Assembly (NCBI GenBank): GCA_009809945.1
Contig: WTPW01002612.1
Coordinates: 6,936 to 70,935, forward strand
DNA length: 64,000 nt
Direction of reading: 5' to 3'
DNA from: Gigaspora margarita
Lineage: Eukaryota; Glomeromycota; Glomeromycetes; Diversisporales; Gigasporaceae
Shown here: in pieces, positions 44,530-56,360 of the stretch
Layout: each line of letters begins with the position of its first letter
Position numbering within the stretch: the first letter of the stretch is position 1
Program-made: the position numbers and the translations under genes
Notes under the pieces: model-generated
The model's database searches: none
What the model was told of the DNA's origin: nothing
What the model saw: the letters and a program-made list of their open reading frames with translations, nothing else

Positions 44530-44770
44530 TTATGATTGGAGTTTTTTTTTCAGAGCATCAGTTGAATCACCAAGATTTAAAATATTCCTTGCTGAGTTTA
44601 TATCTCGATCAAATTTGAAACTGCAATTCCAACACTTAAATATTCTCTGATTGAGTTTAATCTTTCTTTGCTTAGTTCTGCACAACCAGAGCAAATTTGA
44701 GATGTATTCTTTGGATTTATATTGAATCTGTGCAGAGGTAAGTAATTAATCCCACAGGCTTTCTCTGAAT
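44530..44770 (-). pseudogene. C-terminal zinc-ribbon scrap of a TnpB/Fanzor-like protein
   Basis: On the minus strand: INPKNTSQICSGC, then (one frameshift later) IFKCWNCSFKFDRDINSARN and ILNLGDSTDALKKKLQS, closing at a TAA (44530-44532). NPKNTSQ-CxxC...CxxC followed by DRDINSARNIL is the hallmark of the OrfB zinc ribbon and the last RuvC acidic residue in TnpB proteins and their eukaryotic Fanzor relatives. These are RNA-guided nucleases carried by IS605/IS607-type and other transposons. Only the last ~75 residues remain; further upstream (ACGINYLPLHRFN) is marginal. No guide RNA can be assigned. Confidence 0.6.
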
Positions 44771-45021
44771 AACCAAATTAACTCCTTCATATAATTTTTG
44801 GGCCAACTGGGTTGTTTGGCAATAGAAGTTAAATGAAAATCATTAGAATGTTTTATTTTATTTTATTTTATTTTTAAATTTTTTTTTTTATTTTTTTAAT
44901 TCGAAAAGAAAAAAACTATTTTGATTACTAATTAATTTAATACCATTTAATATCAAGGTTTAATTACGTGTGAGCTAATAAGTAATAATATCTTGGGTCG
45001 TTTGGTATTAGTGGATTGATT

Positions 45022-45113
45022 CTAGGCAGCGATAACAGAAATACGTACTGATATGATCAGGCCACTTACACATCTGATCAGTATCAGTATGTATTTCTGT
45101 TATCACTGCCTAG
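45022..45113. mobile_element. 92-bp palindromic MITE
   Basis: Left arm CTAGGCAGCGATAACAGAAA (then TACGTACTGATA); the right arm is the reverse complement with two to three differences, ending TTATCACTGCCTAG. The loop is about 12-20 bp. Family unknown. Confidence 0.8.
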
Positions 45114-46041
45114 GACAATGTTGTTGACTGGAAGTTGGAATTACACTGGACATCCAGATATTTCTAGTGTTTCAGTGGTTCTAGTGAAGTTTTCACTAGA
45201 AGGCAAAAAGAAGCATGGTTGATTTGGTCTGGATCTCAATGTTTAGATGATCTTGATAGTGCGAAGCTGGAATTAAAGCTAAGTATATTCCTTTTAACAC
45301 TTCTGATAGTTCTTTGGTTTGAGTATTCATGTATTTTTTACTAATCTGTAAAGTCTTTCTTTATTGTAGCATGGGTTTGAAGGACTCTGTTTGCTTGGGG
45401 TTTGTTGATGATTATCATGTGATGAAATAGTCCCATGGGTCTGCAAAATTACGATGTTAGCAGGGTCTTTATTTGAAATTTCACGGCAGCTAGCAGCGGT
45501 CAGAAATTGAAGTAGGGGCAATTGGTAAAAATTATTTCACCAATTTATTAAGTTTTGAATTCATGTTATCAGAATTGTATTTTCGACGTTACAGTAATTC
45601 AATAATTAATAAAACAATTAAATAAAAATAATAATGAATTAAGACCAAGATCAAATCCAAGTTGCAATATCTACTAACTCACTGTTCCAGTAAACTTGTT
45701 CCATGACTTCTATACAAAAATAAATGAGTAGCAAATCCAAAACTAATATATAAAAAAAGTCGATTTGTTAAATTCTGAATAACAAAGTCATAACTACATG
45801 ATGCAGGTTTTAACCCGAATAGAGAATGAAAAGAATATACTTATTAATACAAATGCTTGTGTATAACAGATGATAACAGTTAAATTTTAGCAAGTAAACA
45901 TAGTTATACAAATAAAATTAAAAACCTTTTATTGTTCAAGCTGAATTTCCTTATCTACTGTAATTTACTGTGCAAGGTACCAGCGTATGATTTAATTTCA
46001 CATGATAAAAAATTTGATTCGCACCCTGAGTACCTTGTATG
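45114..46041. other. Intergenic, no supported gene
   Basis: TTCTAGTGTTTCAGTGGTTC and TTTTCACTAGAAGGC near 45165-45210 form weak inverted repeats. Open frame 45327-45521 (minus) is unsupported. Confidence 0.35.
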
Positions 46042-46049
46042 GTATAGGG

Positions 46050-46329
46050 CAGTATTGTATGTTTTGGCTGTCCACAGCCTTTTTTGGCTTGTCCACGTCC
46101 AAAATTGTCCAAATGTCCAAGATTGTCCAAAGCTTGCCCAGGCTTTAATAATTAATAAATTTATCTAAAAAATATATAATTATATATTTTTTTAGGTGCT
46201 GAACACATTTCAGTTAAAATTAAAATAGGTTATCATAATAAAATTTTAAGTAATTTTACTTTATTTAATTGTCCAAAATTGTCCAAAATTGACCAAATCA
46301 ATGTCCAAAGCTGTCCCGTAACAACACTG
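46050..46329. mobile_element. 280-bp hAT-type MITE
   Basis: Ends CAGTATTGT and, reversed, CAGTGTTGT, with a perfect 8-bp target duplication GTATAGGG (46042-46049, 46330-46337). The interior near both ends is built of TGTCCAAA-type repeats. No coding capacity; the open frame 45932-46168 crosses its boundary and is spurious. Confidence 0.9.
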
Positions 46330-46337
46330 GTATAGGG

Positions 46338-46655
46338 TATGGGATACATTGTGTAGAGTGTAATATTAACCTATAAGTAAAAAAATTAGTATTAGTAAAT
46401 CAGGCTTGATTTGTACCCAGGTAGGTACCTTACAAAATATTACAACAAATAGCCTTGAAATATATCTGGTACAAATCAAGAGTGTACCAATCAAGGAGGT
46501 ATCTTTTATGGTAAATTATGGTAACAAAGCTAACTGAATATAGTTTCATATTATTTTATTTATGTGCATATAGTGCATATAATGCATTTCGAATAGAAAC
46601 CAACAAAAAAACAAATTAATTATTACAATTTTAATTAAACCCTGATCAAAAAAAC
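46338..46655. other. Spacer upstream of the 46656 pseudogene
   Basis: AT-rich; the small inverted pair GGTACCTTACAAAATA/GTACCAATCAAGGAGGTATC is imperfect. May hold the old promoter. Confidence 0.35.
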
Positions 46656-49600
46656 ATGGAAGAATTCTTATTTGATGCTTCATTTGATAGTGAAGAAGTT
46701 AATAGTTACTTTAGCCAAGAATCTAGTTACAGTATTGTGGCAAAACATTATGAAGAGGATTTTATATTTGACTGGCAATCATTAGAAAAAGCAAGTAAAT
46801 TAGTATCTGAATCTGATGAAAATAGTGAAGAAGAATTGCAATCATTAAGAGAAGCTAATAAAACAAATAAACTTATTAAGAGTGACGATGAATGTTCAGA
46901 AAATGAAGAAGTATTTTGGAAGAGTTTGTAATACCAGTTTTTCGTAACTCTAACAACCAAAATATCAATCATTATTGTGTAATTATTGGTTATAATAAAG
47001 ATCAACACATGATTCAAAAATGCAACACCCTGGCAAATTGTAGAGTGCATGAACTAGCTGGTGCATGGGAGGTTGATTTTCAAGCTATAAAAAATGCTAA
47101 AAATGATACTTTAGTTCTACGTATTTGTAATCATTATCTTAATTATAATAATTCACTGCATTCACATGAACCAGGAAAAAAAAATAAAGTCAGAACTATC
47201 AATTAATGAAAGTAATATTGAAGGGTATCGTTGTTTATTTTGCAATAAAATCAAATGTTTTTTTACAAGAGATAAAACATGTTCAATACATACATGAATT
47301 ATATATGATCGTAAAATTCAAGCCCCATGTTGAGGAATATTTAATTGCCCAGCAATTACTACAAATGAGCCATTAATAGGATCATTAACTAACAAACAAC
47401 CTCGTTTTATTTGCACAAATTGCTATCTAACACATGGAGGTTATTTACATATTTAGCCAGAAAAAAGTAGAAGACATGTTTCATGTATAGAAAAAGGAGA
47501 ACATGATAATGATGCTGTAACTTCTTTAAATGTATTTAGTAAATAGATTGAACAGACTGCTGCATCTGATAATGAAATAGCAAAAGCTAAATTATTAAAA
47601 GAGCTTATTAAAATATTAAATAATATACAACCAATATACAAAGTTGTACAAGTACGTCCTCTACTATCCCTATAATTAGTGCAAATGTATCCTCTACTGC
47701 TTCTATAGTTGATACAAGTATACTCTCTACTGCTTTTATAGTCCCAAGCCCTTTTCTAATAAAAATAGCATTTAAAATTAAAAAAATTAATATCACTACA
47801 GAAGTACAAGCATTGCAACTAAAGGAAACTACATGCAAAAATTTTGGAGAAATGCATACATGCTCTATATTATATGCATGGTCTGAACTCAAACTGAAAT
47901 TACCATTAATTGAAGAGCCAAAATCACTAAATGAATATTATAATGCCATGCCAGCTTTACTTTTAAACTTTTTTACAGGCTAGAAGACAAGTATTAGCTA
48001 GAAAATGAAAAAAACAGAACTTGCCCTTACCACAATTAGATGAAAAAAAATTATGAAAATTTTTCTATTTTTTGTTTCTGTGCTACTTGGTATTGCCTTC
48101 CCTCACTGGAATATATGGTTTACACATATTCTTTCTTCACTTTGCCAATGACCAAAAATGATAGGATCTCTTCATAAAATTCTTTATGAAGTTAATTTAG
48201 TTTCACATGTTAAAGACCATGAAGTGCATGTTCAAAAAAAAGAATGTTGGCTACAGATCCTTGAACAAGACTTGATTTGCATCCAAATATTTTTAATATT
48301 GCAGTTATAGATAATATTGAAACAAAGAATATTACTTTTCAATATGCCAATATTTATGATACTGTTCATGCTACTGCACATGCAACATTGTGGATAGTTT
48401 TTCAGTTTCAACGTCAAGAATCTGCCAACTTAAATAATGATTCATTGGGAAATAACATTATTGGTATAAGTCCTATAATAGAAGAATGGCAAAAAAAATT
48501 AGATACTATCTTTATTAAATTAATTAAAGAAAAGCTATCATTTGGTACTGAAAACATTGATATAGCTATTAGATAACATATTGATCTAGCATTATTTGTA
48601 GCTCCACCAAATGTAGTAATTCTTCAACCAGGAGAGGCTCCAAGCAAAAATGAACATGTTCATTATGCAGTTGACATGTTTCTAGAAGATTTTGAAAATG
48701 GTGCATAAATTTAGTTTGTGATAAAGTTATCTATCATCGAATGAATGACTACAAGAATAAAGAGCAAATAGCACATTGCATTTTAGGACAATAGCATATG
48801 AACAAAGCTATGTGTAGTGTACTTATTGTGCATTTTCAGGATATGGACTTTTTGGACTTGCTACACAGCTTGATATTCGATTTCTTGACAGGTTTGTACA
48901 AATTGCTGACTATCAAGCAAACTTGAGCTTATTTGGATTGCTGTTGGAACTGCAATTCATCTATATATTGAAGAAAATGAAATTGCTATTAATGATATTC
49001 CTAAAGAAAATAATAACTTACTAAAAATATAGTATAATTTTTACCAATGGGCTGGGTACTTGAAATTACATAAACTTGGAATTCATATAGCAAATTTTGA
49101 TTTGCAAATTTATAGCTTGATGGCATTTGCTTCTTTATTTTCTAGAACAAGAAAATTTAGATATGCTGAATCTGTAGCACAATTTTTATCAGACCTTAAG
49201 AAAAAGCCTCAACTTCTTCAAGATCTTCAAACAGTGCTCTCAATTAATTTAACACAAGAAGGTCATTATTTTGCTTTTGATGAAGCTTTAAAAACTTTTG
49301 GCGTAAAGTTTGTAAAGGAAAACATGACTGGAAATGCACCTAATCCTGATAATCTAAAGCAAAATATCAAATCAGCACAATTAGAATATGAAAGATTTGA
49401 TTTGTTAATTTCAGAGTTTGTTGAATATCAACCAATAAATAAAAGCTCATGGTCTGTTAAAAATTGTAATGAAGCTCTTTGGAATCTAATTTTGAGCTCA
49501 AATTATGATTTAGTGATATGCAATCAGAAACATGTACTTTATTTACAGAAACTACCCAGTTAACTAAAGATGGTTAGCAGCAAATGTTTGCCTGCTACCA

Positions 49601-50153
49601 ATCAGGAATCAAAACAATGGAAACCTTTGTTGCTACTGGTAGAAAAGTAAATGGAATCTTATACCTATGAAAGTAAAAAATAAAAAAAAGAAGTGATAAA
49701 TAGCAGTTCTCTACAAGCTTCAAAATCACATAATATGGAGGTTGAAGAAACTAATATTGAGGACATATAGCTAGTATCTGAAACTGAATCTGTAGTTCAT
49801 ATAACACTTTCAAAAAAATGCAAAAAACATAAAGCTACAGATGAAGAATAACAAATCTTAAAACAGCTTGAAAATTATAAAGATGCTTCATTATTGCCTC
49901 CAGAAATTGTTAATGAATTAGTAGAACAGTTGGTAAATATAAAACAGTCATTAGGGCTACCTGCATATTGGAAGTTAACTCAAGTTCGACACTGATGGTA
50001 TTATTGCTATAAAAATAAAGAATCAAAAAAAGTATTTATAAAAAATTATTTATAATATTTTGAACAATTCTAAAAAAATACTATCTTCTTTTTTAGTCCA
50101 AACCAGATCTTGTACAAAATGATATTCTTATAGAAGATGCATCTACTATATAG
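46656..50153 (+). pseudogene. Decayed large protein of a fungal transposon-like family
   Basis: Starts with an acidic MEEFLFDASFDSEEVNSYFS region (46656-46931); after a frameshift reads FVIPVFRNSNNQNINHYCVI, AGAWEVDFQAIKNAKNDT and LVLRICNHYLNYNNSLHSHE. A cysteine-rich part (YRCLFCNKIKC, CTNCYLTHGGYLH) follows, then SLCQ, PKMIGSLHKILYEVNLVSHV, HPNIFNIAVIDNIETKNITF, HATAHATLWIVFQFQ, and at 49060-49563 an open block with YAESVAQFLSDLKKKPQLLQ and FDEALKTFGVKFVKEN. The likely last intron is 50032-50096, giving SKPDLVQNDILIEDASTI and a stop at 50151. I recall this layout as a multicopy family of large proteins in mycorrhizal fungi, thought mobile, without a settled name or function. Some twenty stops show it is dead. 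Confidence 0.6.
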
Positions 50154-50335
50154 TTTTAAAAATAAGCACCAACCTTTTACACTAATTTTTTTTCTTTATA
50201 AAAAAAACTTTTTTCAAATTGTATTATTAATTAAAATTTAAAATATTTAAATTGCTATTTGTACCCTAATTTCAAAACTAGCTCAAGTTTCTTTTGATAT
50301 TTCTTGTAATGGTTTTATATATTATTATTGTTATT
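50154..50335. other. Spacer
   Basis: AT-rich; nothing recognised. Confidence 0.35.
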
Positions 50336-51410
50336 AGTGCTTTTAGGTCTAGTTTTGGTTTGCTTTAGAATTGAACCAGACTTAGACTATAATTTTAGAC
50401 ATCAGATTTAATTATATATTTGGTTCAGATCTGGTCTAAAGTCTGCAAACTGGTCTGAATTCAAATATATTTATATATATTGTTTGGTGCTGAACAAGTT
50501 TATTTAGTACATTAAGTTGAATTAATTAGTNAAATTTTGTGAATCATAAAATTTTATAGAATTTTATTAATAAAATTTTATAAAATCTTATAATTCACAA
50601 ATTTTTATTAGTTAATTCTATTTTTATAAACTAAGTAAACTTGTTAATATCTAAAAATACATTANATTAGCNGAATTATTTTTATTATACTTGTAATTTA
50701 GAAAATTCTACAAAATCTTATATCTCACAAGATTTTGCTAATTATTATAAATTTATGCACTAAGGAAACTTGTTTAGCATCTTAAAGTTCATTAAATTGG
50801 CAAAGTTGTTTGTAATTTAATTAAAAAGATATTTAAATTGATTTTTTTGATCAAGAATTCAAAATTATACATCTATTTTCTAAATTTCAAGTAAAATAAA
50901 AATAATTCTGCTAATTTAATATATTTTTAAAATTAATTAAGTTTAGTATATAAAGATTAAAATAATTAATATAGTTTTGTGAATAATAAGGTTTTATAAA
51001 TTTTATTAATAAAATTTTATAAAATCTTATAATCACAATTTTTATTAATTAATTCTAACCTTATGTATTAAATAAACTTGTTAGCATTTAAAAATATATC
51101 AAACCAGCAAAATTATTTATTTAAAATTTGAATAGATATATGATTTTGGATTTTTGATCAAAAAAGTCAAATTTAAGCATCTTTTTTCCAAATTACAAGT
51201 AAAACAAAACAACCCTGCTAATTTAATATACTTCTAGGTGCTAAACAAGATTACTTAGTGCATTAAGTTAGAATAAATTAGTAAAATGTTGTGAATCATA
51301 AAATTTTATAGCATTTTATTAATAAAATGCTATAGAATTTTATGATTCACAACATTTTACTAATTTATTCTAACTTAATGCACTAAGTAAACTTGTTCAG
51401 CATCTAGAAG

Positions 51411-53578
51411 CAGTATTGTTTGGAACATGGACATGGACAGCAGACAGTTCGGAACAGAACGTCCGGAACATGTTCACTCAGAAATTTTATTGTCCCAGAC
51501 ATCTGACTAATCAATACATGATTATCAGCTAATAAAATTCTTTGTATCCTCTGTATAATTCTGCAATTTAATTGGTTCTACCCAGCAGACATGTTCCAGA
51601 CATAGTAGGAACAAAGTTAAAAATTAAACAGACATTGTTTATGTACAATATCATGTTGGGACATTATTGCAGACATGTCCCAGACTGTAGTGTTCCTAGG
51701 TCCAGTTCAGTAAGGTCTGGTCTGGGTCTGGTCCGGGATCAGACCAAACTCAGACTCCAAATTTTACTAATTTTAGACTTCAAACCAGGCTCAGACTCAA
51801 TTATGAGTCCGGTCTGGGTCTGGTCCAAAGTTTGTCAAATTAGTCCAAGTCCAAACATACTTATATGTATTTTTTAGTACTAAACAAGTTTACTTAGTAC
51901 AAGAAGTTAGAATTAATTAGTAGAATTTTATGAATCATAAGATTTTATGTAATTTTATTAATAAAATTTTATAAAATTTATAATACAGAAATTTTTATTA
52001 ATTAATTCTAACTTTATGCACTAAGTAAACTTGTTCAGCACCTAAAAATACATCAGATCGGCTAAGTTATTTTTATTTTGCTTGAAATTTAGAGAATAGA
52101 TGCATAATATTGGATTTTTGATCAAAAAATTCAAAATTAAGCAACTTTTCTCCAAATTTCAAGTATAATGAAAAAATTCTGCTGATTTAATGTATTTTTA
52201 GGTTCTGAAAAAGTTTACTTAGTTCATGAAGTTAGAGTTAATTAGCAAAATTTTGTGATACATAAGATTTTATAGAATTTTATTAATAAAATTTTATAAA
52301 ATATTATGATTCACAAAACTTTACTAATTAATTCTAATTTAATGCACTAATTAAACTTGTACAGAATCTATACATATATCAAGCCAGCAGTGTTATTTTA
52401 TTTTACTTGCAATTTGGAGAATAGATGCATAATCTTGGATTTTTGATCAAAAAAGTCAAATTTAAGCAACTTTTCTCCAAATTACAAGTAAAAGAAAAGC
52501 AACACTGCTATTTTAATGTATTTTTAGTTGTTGAACAAGTTTACTTAGTGCATGTAGTTAGAATTAATTGGTAAATATTGTAATTCATAAGATTTTATAG
52601 AATTTTATAATAAAATTCTATAAAATCTTTATAATTCACAAAATATTACTAATTAATTTTAACTACATGCACTAAGTAAACTTTTTTTAGCACCTACAAA
52701 TACATTAAATCGGCATGTAGTTTTTATTTTACTTATTATTTGAAGAAAAGATGCTTAAATTTGACTTTTTTGATCAAAAATCCAAAATTATGCATCTATT
52801 CTTTAAATTACAAGTAAAATAAAAATAATACTGCCAGTTTGATGTATTTATAGGTTCTGTACAAGTTTAATAATTGCATTAAATTAGAATTAAGTAGTAA
52901 AGGTTTGTGAATCATAAGATTTTATAGAATTTTATTAATAAAATTCTGTAAAATCTAATGAATCACAAAATTTTACTAATTAACTCTAACTTCATGAACT
53001 AAGTAAACTTTTCAGAACCTAAAAATACATTAAAATAGCAGAATTGTTTTCATTATACTTGAAATTTGGAGAAAAGTTGCTTAATTTTGACTTTTTTGAT
53101 CAAAAATCCAATATTATGCATCTATTCTCTAAATTTCAAGCAAAATAAAAATAACTTTGTTGATCTGATGTATTTTTAGGTGCTGAACAAGTTTACTTAG
53201 TGCATAAAGTTAGAATTAATTAATAAAAATTTGTGCATTATAAAATTTTATAAAATTTTATTAATAAAATTACATAAAATCTTATAATTCATAAAATTCT
53301 ACTAATTAATTCTAAATTCTTGCACTAAGTAAACTTGTTTAGCACTAAAAAATACATATAAGTATGTTCAGACTCAGACTAGTTTGCCAATCTTCGGACC
53401 AGACCCAGACCAAACTCAGACTTGACTAAAAAGTCTGAATATAAAAGGTTGAGTCCGGTCTGAAAATCAGACCAGACTCAAACTTGACTAAAGTCTGGTT
53501 CGAGTCCAGCCTGTAGGAACACTACCGGACTGTCCATGTCCCTGTAAAATTGGTGGACAATGTCCATGTACAACACTG
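51411..53578. mobile_element. hAT-type element inserted in the palindrome array
   Basis: Ends CAGTATTGTTTGGAACATGG and, reversed, CAGTGTTGTACATGGACATT. Flanking octamers TCTAGAAG (51403-51410) and CCTAGAAG (53579-53586) differ at one base. Without its nested passenger (51688-53524) it would be about 323 bp and is the same family, in opposite orientation, as 57113-57460. Confidence 0.85.
51688..53524. mobile_element. Nested element carrying its own palindrome array
   Basis: Ends TAGTGTTCCTAGG and, reversed, TAGTGTTCCTACAGG. Flanking octamers CCAGACTG (51680-51687) and CCGGACTG (53525-53532) match at seven of eight. About 190 bp inside each end are inverted relatives rich in GGTCTGGTCTGGGTCTGGTC; between them lie five to six ~325-bp palindrome units (51880-53350). 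A hAT-like TIR and 8-bp duplication make it mobile DNA that carries a satellite. The open frame 51572-51877 is spurious. Confidence 0.75.
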
Positions 53579-53966
53579 CCTAGAAGTACATTAAATTGGC
53601 AGAAATGTTTTTATTTTACTTGAAATTTGAAGTAAAGATGCTTAAATTTGACTTTTTGATCAAAAATCTAAAATTATACATCTATTTTTCAAATTTTAAA
53701 TAAATAATTTTGCTGGTTTGAGATATTTTTAAATGCTAACAAGTTTATTTAATGCATAAAGTTAGAATTAATTAATAAAAATTGTGATTATAAGATTTTA
53801 TAAAATTTTATTAATAAAATTTTATAAAATCTTATAATTTGCAAAATTTTACTAATTAATCTAACTTTATGCACTAAATAAACTTTTTAGCACTAAAAAA
53901 TAAATACCCCCACATCAAAGTACCCTCTCCAAAAAAGTTATATGGTTGAATATAAAGTACCCAGGG

Positions 53967-54373
53967 TAGTGTTCTGCAAAAAAGGATCTGAATGGATCAA
54001 GTATTTTTAATGAGTAAGATTGTAGCATTTTACAAAGGGTACCAGAACTGAAAATGCACATATAATTAATATGGAAACACACTACTTTCAACAGGCTCCG
54101 CTTGTCTCTAATGTGTGTCTGTAGCTAGTAGCATCTCTTCAAACTCACTGCATAACCCAGATCTGGATCTGGGCCTGGATCTGGATCCAGTTTGTGAAGC
54201 AAGTTTGAAGGACTGCTACTAGTTACAGATGCATGTGAGAGCCTGTTGCTAGTAGTGTATTTTTTATATTAATTATATGTACAGTTCTCTTTGTGAAATG
54301 CTACATTCATACACATTAAAAATACTTAAAAATACTGGATCTATTCATATCTTTTTTTTGTGGAACATCACTA
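53967..54373. mobile_element. 407-bp foldback element
   Basis: Left end TAGTGTTCTGCAAAAAAGGA, right end reversed TAGTGATGTTCCACAAAAAA. The arms match in blocks (AAGTATTTTTAATG, ATATAATTAATAT, GTAGCATCTCTTCAAAC against GTTTGAAGGACTGCTAC) up to a centre of CCAGATCTGGATCTGGGCC type near 54170. The TIR looks hAT-like, but no 8-bp duplication is visible. Confidence 0.7.
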
Positions 54374-54419
54374 GGGGGTATATTCTAAATAAAAAATTTT
54401 TTATAAAAAAGTTGCTTAG

Positions 54420-54480
54420 TATAGTACCCGGGTACTAACTTTGATTTTGGCCATAAAATGTATCGTACCTGGGTACTATA
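54420..54480. repeat. 61-bp inverted repeat
   Basis: TATAGTACCCGGGTAC at the left and GTACCTGGGTACTATA at the right (15 of 16 pairs). A related half (AAAGTACCCAGGG) stops at 53966, where the foldback element begins. Confidence 0.75.
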
Positions 54481-54535
54481 GTCTGCACTATACAGAATTC
54501 ATACTTAGATCAGTCTGCAAACTTTGGACTAGACA

Positions 54536-55322
54536 AACTGCTTCGATCAATAAGTATATATTATTGAGCAAAATTAGTGAATAACGCAAATGATCACGTG
54601 CCACTCTGCAGCACGTGTAGCCAATCATTTGTCAAATTACTGTATTTATTTATGTTAATGATTTGTAAAGAGTTGTTGGCTAAGTTTTAATTTAATAAAC
54701 GTTTACATCGCAAAAATAACAAGAAGAACTAATTTTATGATTGTAGGAGTTTGTCAGATAATACAGTTATTGGTCGCTATGTGCCCAATAACTTTATATT
54801 ACTGGTTGACATTATTTAAATATTAAAAATAATGTTTAAAATAAAAATTTTTTAATTTTAACATTTTAATCATTATTAATAACATCAAAGCAAGCCCATA
54901 ATGTAATAATTCTATTAATTGGTTTATATAACTTTGATTTTTTGAAAAAAGAATCCTACTATCAATGATTAAGGTTATTTTTGATGCGCAAAATCGAATT
55001 TTCCAAAATAAATTTTAAACTAAAAGATGTTTTGTTGAAATTTTATAGTATACCATGTAAGTGCGAAATAAACTTTAGTGTATGATTGCCTGCAAACTTT
55101 GATAATGAATAGCTTATTTAATTCTTAACTTTAATCGTGTATTTATAGTAATAACTAAATCTGAATATTCTACCCATACCTGATAATGGTAAATCTATCT
55201 CAGTTCTATTTTTAAAACTATCTTCCAAAAGTTTCTTCTCAATAATGCTCATTTTTATCAATGATTTAGTTTTTTAGAAAGTGAATTAATGGTTAGTGCA
55301 ATTTTCTTATCTACTAATAAGT
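54536..55322. other. Intergenic, no supported gene
   Basis: A palindrome CACGTGCCACTCTGCAGCAC(GTG) lies at 54597-54619. Short minus-strand coding-like sequence (MSIIEKKLLEDSFKNRTEID, near 55250) is unrecognised and unsupported. Nothing else seen. Confidence 0.35.
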
Positions 55323-55475
55323 TTATAATAAAAGATTCAAAAAAATCAGCGTGTTCTTGCAAAGTGCATTCGCTAATATTTTCCTACCTGATCCAAGTTG
55401 ATTATGCCCAAGATCAACAAAGTTAGCGTAGTGTTTATCTACTAATAATTTTCCTCCTGATCCAAGTCTATTATT
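55323..55475 (-). pseudogene. LRR scrap
   Basis: Reads SLNNRLGSGGKLLVDKH, YANFVDLGHNQLGSGRKILA and NALCKNTLIFLNL: two to three worn leucine-rich repeats of the same 28-residue type as the F-box/LRR genes, though more diverged from them than they are from each other. No F-box remains. Possibly one gene together with the scraps at 57018-57490. Confidence 0.65.
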
Positions 55476-55689
55476 CAGAGAAGTTGGAAATAAATATGAA
55501 AGTTGTATATATATATATAACAGCATTTGTGCTTCTGCTCATGCTCCAATGATAAATATTCGGATTGTTTCTGCAATTCAAAGTGTTTTTATGTCAACAC
55601 TAGTTTGTTTTAGATGCAGAGTTGTTCTTAATGCTTGTATTATAAAAAATATATCATATATTAATAATATACATAAAAAAAGTAAAATT

Positions 55690-56290
55690 TCTGGAAAACC
55701 TACTAGTTAGCAACTTTAAGCCTTCGTTTGTCAATTGATTTCAAAGTGTATAAGGACCATTTTGGTGTAAAACAGAAACAATAGTTATCAAATATGTTAA
55801 TAATTTAGATACATGGTATATACTTGGAAATCCTCTTGTGTACAAATATGTATCCCAATTTAACAAATTAACTTCTTCATCAAGTGGTTGTGAACCTGTA
55901 AGCAGCAATAAATATCAATAAAGTAATTTAAAAAATTTAAATTATTTTGGTAAACTTACTCAGAAATTCAAATTCTTTCATTTTTCTACCACTTATTAAA
56001 TCATGCATATCTTCATTGAATTCTCTTAACATTTTAGATGTGTGCAGTTTATGTTCAATTAAGTTATGTTTATAATGCTCTTCTGAACAATGTGTAGGAA
56101 TTCCACAATCTGGACACTCATAAGATGGCCTTTTTTGATTTTCTTTAGCTGATCCTTCACAAACTGGAGCATTTACCAAATTTTCTAATTAGTTTACCTC
56201 GTTCTTGAAGACTTTTTATTAGTGATTTTGATAATGGATAAAATAAGTTATCATTTCGAAGTTTAATTTGCGAATCTGTCTTATAGCTAT
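55690..56290 (-). pseudogene. MSS51-like zinc-finger protein remnant
   Basis: Minus strand: LFYPLSKSLIKSLQERGKLI, a one-base frameshift at the first cysteines, VCEGSAKENQKRPSYECPDC, GIPTHCSEEHYKHNLIEH, HDLISGRKMKEFEFL, a 64-nt intron (55896-55959, GTAAGT..ACAG), then QPLDEEVNLLNWDTYLYTRG, HVSKLLTYLITIVSVLHQNG, PYTL, a TGA and NQLTNEGLKLLT. CxxC...THCSEEHY...EH plus the HVSKLLTY block is characteristic of MSS51, in yeast a mitochondrial translational activator and assembly factor for cytochrome oxidase subunit 1. The C-terminal two-thirds is missing. Fungal MSS51 paralogues exist, so the exact role is uncertain. Confidence 0.7.
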
Positions 56291-56360
56291 TAGATGAAAC
56301 TATTTTTGTAAATGTGAAAGATGAAACCTAAAGTTGTTGAACCCCCTGGCGAAAGTTGAA

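Larger units (their letters stand above)
50336..54535. repeat. Array of alternating palindromes (~325-bp period)
   Basis: About ten tandem units. Each holds palindrome P1 (arm GCTGAACAAGTTTACTTAGT, GCATAAAGTTAGAATTAATT, then AATCATAAGATTTTATAGAA, mirrored) and palindrome P2 (arm ACCTAAAAATACATTAAATC, GAATTATTTTTATTTTACTT, mirrored around TTTTTGATCAAAA). Matching P1 ends near 52020, 52345, 52668, 52997 and 53324 give the period. A left flank at 50336-50480 (TAGTGCTTTTAGGTCTAG, GGTCTGGTC-type motifs) and a right flank near 54506-54535 (AGTCTGCAAACTTTGGACTA) look like the outer ends of an old element. Ambiguous bases at 50531, 50665 and 50672. No gene. Confidence 0.8.

Noticed and set aside
43207-45210. 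A possible outer element joining GGCAGTGTTGATACTGGAAG (43207) and the block near 45121
   Set aside because: The two blocks are in the same orientation, not inverted, and no target duplication was found.
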